NCBI GenBank assembly: GCA_011634665.1
Contig: WAEK01000010.1
Coordinates: 957,001-1,021,000, forward strand
Origin: Mortierella sp. BCC40632
Taxonomy: Eukaryota; Mortierellomycota; Mortierellomycetes; Mortierellales; Mortierellaceae
Length of the DNA stretch: 64,000 nt
Reading direction: 5' to 3'
A program made the position numbers and the translations under genes. Positions within the stretch are counted from its first letter, which is position 1. Every line of letters begins with the position of its first letter. The notes below the pieces were generated by a model. The model made no database searches. It saw only the letters and a program-made list of their open reading frames with translations, and was not told the origin of the DNA. This document shows positions 61,003-64,000 of this stretch, piece by piece.

Positions 61003-64000
61003 AAAAGAGAGAAGGGAAGGGGAAAAGAGGGAAAGAGAAAAAGAGGGGAAAAGAGGGAAAAGGAGAGGGGGAGGGGGCAGGGCTAGTCAGGCGCCTGATT
61101 GTCAACGAGATAGAGAAGGGCTGCTAACAACTTCGTAGAGTAAGAAAGGTAGGCGACAGGTGCCTCAACCTACTGTGGCAATAGCCAAATTTAGCATCAA
61201 GCCCTCTAGACTCAACATATCTCATTAGAACTATGAGGTTGATTTATCTGTTGCTATGCTGCTATGCTGCCAAGCTCTTTAGAAAAAGAAAAAGAGGAAA
61301 GAGAAGAAAGAGAAGAAAGAGAGGACGAAGAAAAAAGGAAAAGAGACCCCTCCCCCCCGGTATTTAAAGTGGTAGTGGCCGTTTGAGCTTATGTATTTCT
61401 TCACAAAGTCATCCTCCTTGTTCCGCATACAATACGCAAAAGCAGAAATCAAGAGGACCCAATCCCAATCGCTACTCACAGCTAAGGCGTCAGTCTCTTG
61501 GTAACACCGCCAGTTCATGATCGAATTTCGGTGGATATTCGCTTTCGTCAGCTTATGGGAGTCGATAGATATTACTTTACAGCCCCTCTTCTGGCGGGAA
61601 TGTTGATATACTTCGATGAGCTCTATCCGATACCAAAGAGGAAACCCTTTTCTCTCGCTGCTGAAGAGAGTTAGTGACCCTCAAAGGCTGATAATCTTTG
61701 GCCAGTCCTCGCTTCTTCAGGTAGTGTACAATTCCAGAGAGAATCTTTTTTTAATAGTACTTGGGCAATAGCTTGTCAGAATTAAATTGAAGTGTTCGAG
61801 GGGCTGAAGTAACATGTGCACCTTTCCTGTAATCTGCCTCCGTTGTTTCGATCTTTGGTTGGATGGGTGGTCTGTTAGTGATTAATCAAGGCACGGAGGG
61901 GTAGTGACATTGTCAACTGTCATCAACTTCAGGTTGCGGCAGACTTGGCATCTCCCGCGAGCTTCAGATTCAAGGAAGAAGAGGGGTCTGATGACTTAAA
62001 GAAATTGAGGCAAGGAGAACTGAGATACGCGCAACATTTGCTTAAAGCACGATCCCTAAGTCATCTACAGCTGCGATGGGACGAGTATGTATTTTCTAGA
62101 GGTATCCAATCGTTCCTACATCACCCCAAACTTAAAGAGCGGTGCCAAACTCACAAAAGGTACATCCTCCGAAGTACCTATTCTTTAGTAATCGTCTTCC
62201 TCAGGTTTGAAAGCAACAGTTTGTCACTTTCGTTTTTTCGCTCTCCCTGTTGCATTACACACATACGAAAAGCACCAAAACAGTCGAGATCGCATACGGG
62301 AGCGATACAGAAATTTTAAACCTGAGGGAGGAAGACGAATGTATCACGACTACCAGGTCGTCACTCACAAGAAATCGATGTGCTAGCGTTGAGAGCTCTA
62401 GCAGTCAGTAGGTATACACAGTCATACCATCCTACTATGCGAATTAGGTTGCTTGATAATACTAACCCCTTGTCATGCTTGATTCCTTAGTCGAGCGCTT
62501 TGCTCGAGGCATTAAGAAATGCAGAAATACCCCTATTCCATTTATGAGGCATGCAGATGGATACACGGCCTAGTAACTTTTCACGGAGTAGCTTCACTAG
62601 CTTGTATCGGTCGCTATAGACCAAATCTTTACCTTTGGGGCAGCTTACCGACAGAGAGTGCGTGGATACACCTTAGCCTTGAGAACCTCCCGCCAAACTC
62701 AACGTCTGTCACTCAATCTTTGGATACATAACTATTATATTCAAAGCAAATGCGAACAGATACAGGATAGCACCAATAGGAATGGTTTCCAGAGGTGAGA
62801 CATAGACCTTGTGTGTAGTCTCAAGTGAGAACTTCGACATTGCGGCACCGCTTCCGCGTAGCGATAATTCCTCCAAAGTCAATGTCTGATACACTTGGAG
62901 GAGGGGGTCGGTGGATGTTCGAGAATAGCAGCTCGCGTATCCCATGGGCGATAGAAATTGGGAAAGAACACACCGTTGCTACAATATTGTGACAGGCAAA
63001 AGTTCAGTTTTACCTTCATCGAGAACTCAATGAACAAACATGATTTGGGCGCAGAGATAAAGAAGACAGTACAAGAGGAACTAACTAGGAGGACAGCTTT
63101 ATTTGCACTCCAAGGTGAAATAGAGATAAGGGTCCCTTTGTTGGTTAGGTGATCTCAAATCTCTCAAGGTCACATTTGTGAATGAAAGGTTGGCAACCGA
63201 GACAGAGGGTTGGATTGCAAGTGATGGTGCCAAGGTATGAGCAATGGCTCGGATGTTCATCCGTTTCTTCAACCGAAATGAATAAGGAGCAAAACGGCCA
63301 CTTTCAATGCTACTTCAATTGAATCAAATGTTACAACGCCGCATTCAGTAGAGTCTAGCCTATCCCAAGTCAGTGGGTCATTGTCTTAACCCAAGTTAAT
63401 GGGTTAATGTCACAAAGGATAGGGTGGCTGAGACTCACAATTGATAGGTCAAAAAAATTGAGTCAACACTCTCTGGCCATCTTAGCTTTGACTCTGCAAC
63501 AGACAGCAGGAGAGGTTAAATTGGTCTACTAGCTGCTGTGCTGCTATGCTGCCAGGCTCTGAAAGAAAGAAAGAAAGAGAGTGGGAAGATAGTCTACGGT
63601 GAAAACGAGAGCACGAGCACGGACAATGATAGGGGTGGGATTCTAACGCTACGATGACATACATGTCAATGAGAACCTTGAGAGCAAAAGAGGCCATTTG
63701 GAGGCAAAACAGAGGCACATGAGGACCAACAACCACATTCTATTTGACGCATCCATTGAGATGTGGGCGTATGTGTCACTAAGAATGTATGCAGCTATCT
63801 TAAAATATTTTGCAGTTGTAGCGCAATCGTTCAAGGAAGTGTGAAAATATCGTGTCAGTCTACATGCAATCAGTTGGCTTTCAGTATACTCTTTAGGTGA
63901 AGTGTCTGATATCCTGGGCCTGGTGAGGATGATATATCTAGTCTGTTGCATGAACCCATATTTGGGTAGTTCCTGCGCTGGTGCCCCAAAATGAATATAA
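60502..64000. other. Gene-poor right end of window
   Basis: Contains a poly-A tract with purine-rich flank at 60962-61080 and several protein-like but unassigned frames: minus 61518-61330 (WRCYQETDALAVSSDWDWVL), plus 61936-62160 (SDDLKKLRQGELRYAQHLLK) and plus 62958-63150. The block GCTGCTATGCTGCCAAGCTCT near 61257 recurs slightly changed at 63537, a short dispersed repeat. None can be built into a gene model. Confidence 0.4.
61936..62160 (+). other. Exon-like coding fragment, unknown
   Basis: After an acceptor-like CTTCAG an open, charged, globular-looking frame follows (ASFRFKEEEGSDDLKKLRQG, LQLRWDEYVFSRGIQSFLHH). No partner exons, start codon or family could be found; may be a relic of a transposon or host gene. 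Confidence 0.25.

Noticed and set aside
63350..63445. Possible inverted repeat AGCCTATCCC...GGATAGGGTGGCT
   Set aside because: The arms match over only a few bases and are offset; not convincing as a mobile element or structured RNA.
1..64000. CRISPR arrays, operons, ribosome binding sites, replication origins of bacterial type
   Set aside because: The DNA is fungal nuclear sequence with introns; none of these structures was seen.

Overview
The window is nuclear DNA from a filamentous, early-diverging fungus. Genes are split by short spliceosomal introns (mostly GT-AG, several GC-AG), UTRs and introns carry long CT/GA tracts, and there are many A/T homopolymer runs. Gene content (Sis1-type J-protein, Sur2-type hydroxylase, alkaline ceramidase, Sso-type syntaxin, YMC-type carrier, large TRP-like channels) and intron style fit Mucoromycota, most likely a Mortierella relative. 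The lineage is an inference; no rRNA or other marker is in the window.

Left third (1-19.5 kb): the 3' part of a mitochondrial carrier gene (+), a GNAT acetyltransferase (+), a type II J-protein (-), about 6.3 kb of low-complexity DNA without a recognisable gene, then a convergent pair: sphingoid C4-hydroxylase (+) and alkaline ceramidase (-). The last two act on the same lipid class, phytoceramides.

Middle (19.5-36.6 kb): a TE-scarred stretch with an unrecognised multi-exon gene (-), an intron-containing tRNA-Tyr, a four-exon secreted protein of unknown function (-), a decayed pogo/Tigger-type transposase (-), a seven-exon plasma-membrane syntaxin (+) and a C2H2 zinc-finger regulator with poly-Q and poly-Ala tracts (+).

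Right third (37.3-60.5 kb): the most distinctive part. Two very large tandem paralogous genes on the minus strand (1628 and 1648 codons before the stop when spliced as described) encode TRP-like channels with a WD-like N-terminal region and a C-terminal coiled coil. A third copy behind them is a pseudogene that lost every membrane-spanning exon. Its 5' edge lies in a tandem segmental duplication of about 3 kb that also duplicated a small secreted ricin-B-like lectin gene. One lectin copy is intact; the other has a 2-base deletion in the signal-peptide region. A 160-bp GAA/GAG microsatellite has grown in only one duplicate. Beyond lie an inverted-repeat (MITE-like) element, a small Cys-rich secreted protein gene with an in-frame stop, and 3.5 kb of gene-poor sequence.

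Exon models were assembled by hand by matching splice sites to reading phase. For the two channel genes every junction agrees in phase and the two paralogues support each other. Boundaries may still be off by a few bases where several sites are possible.
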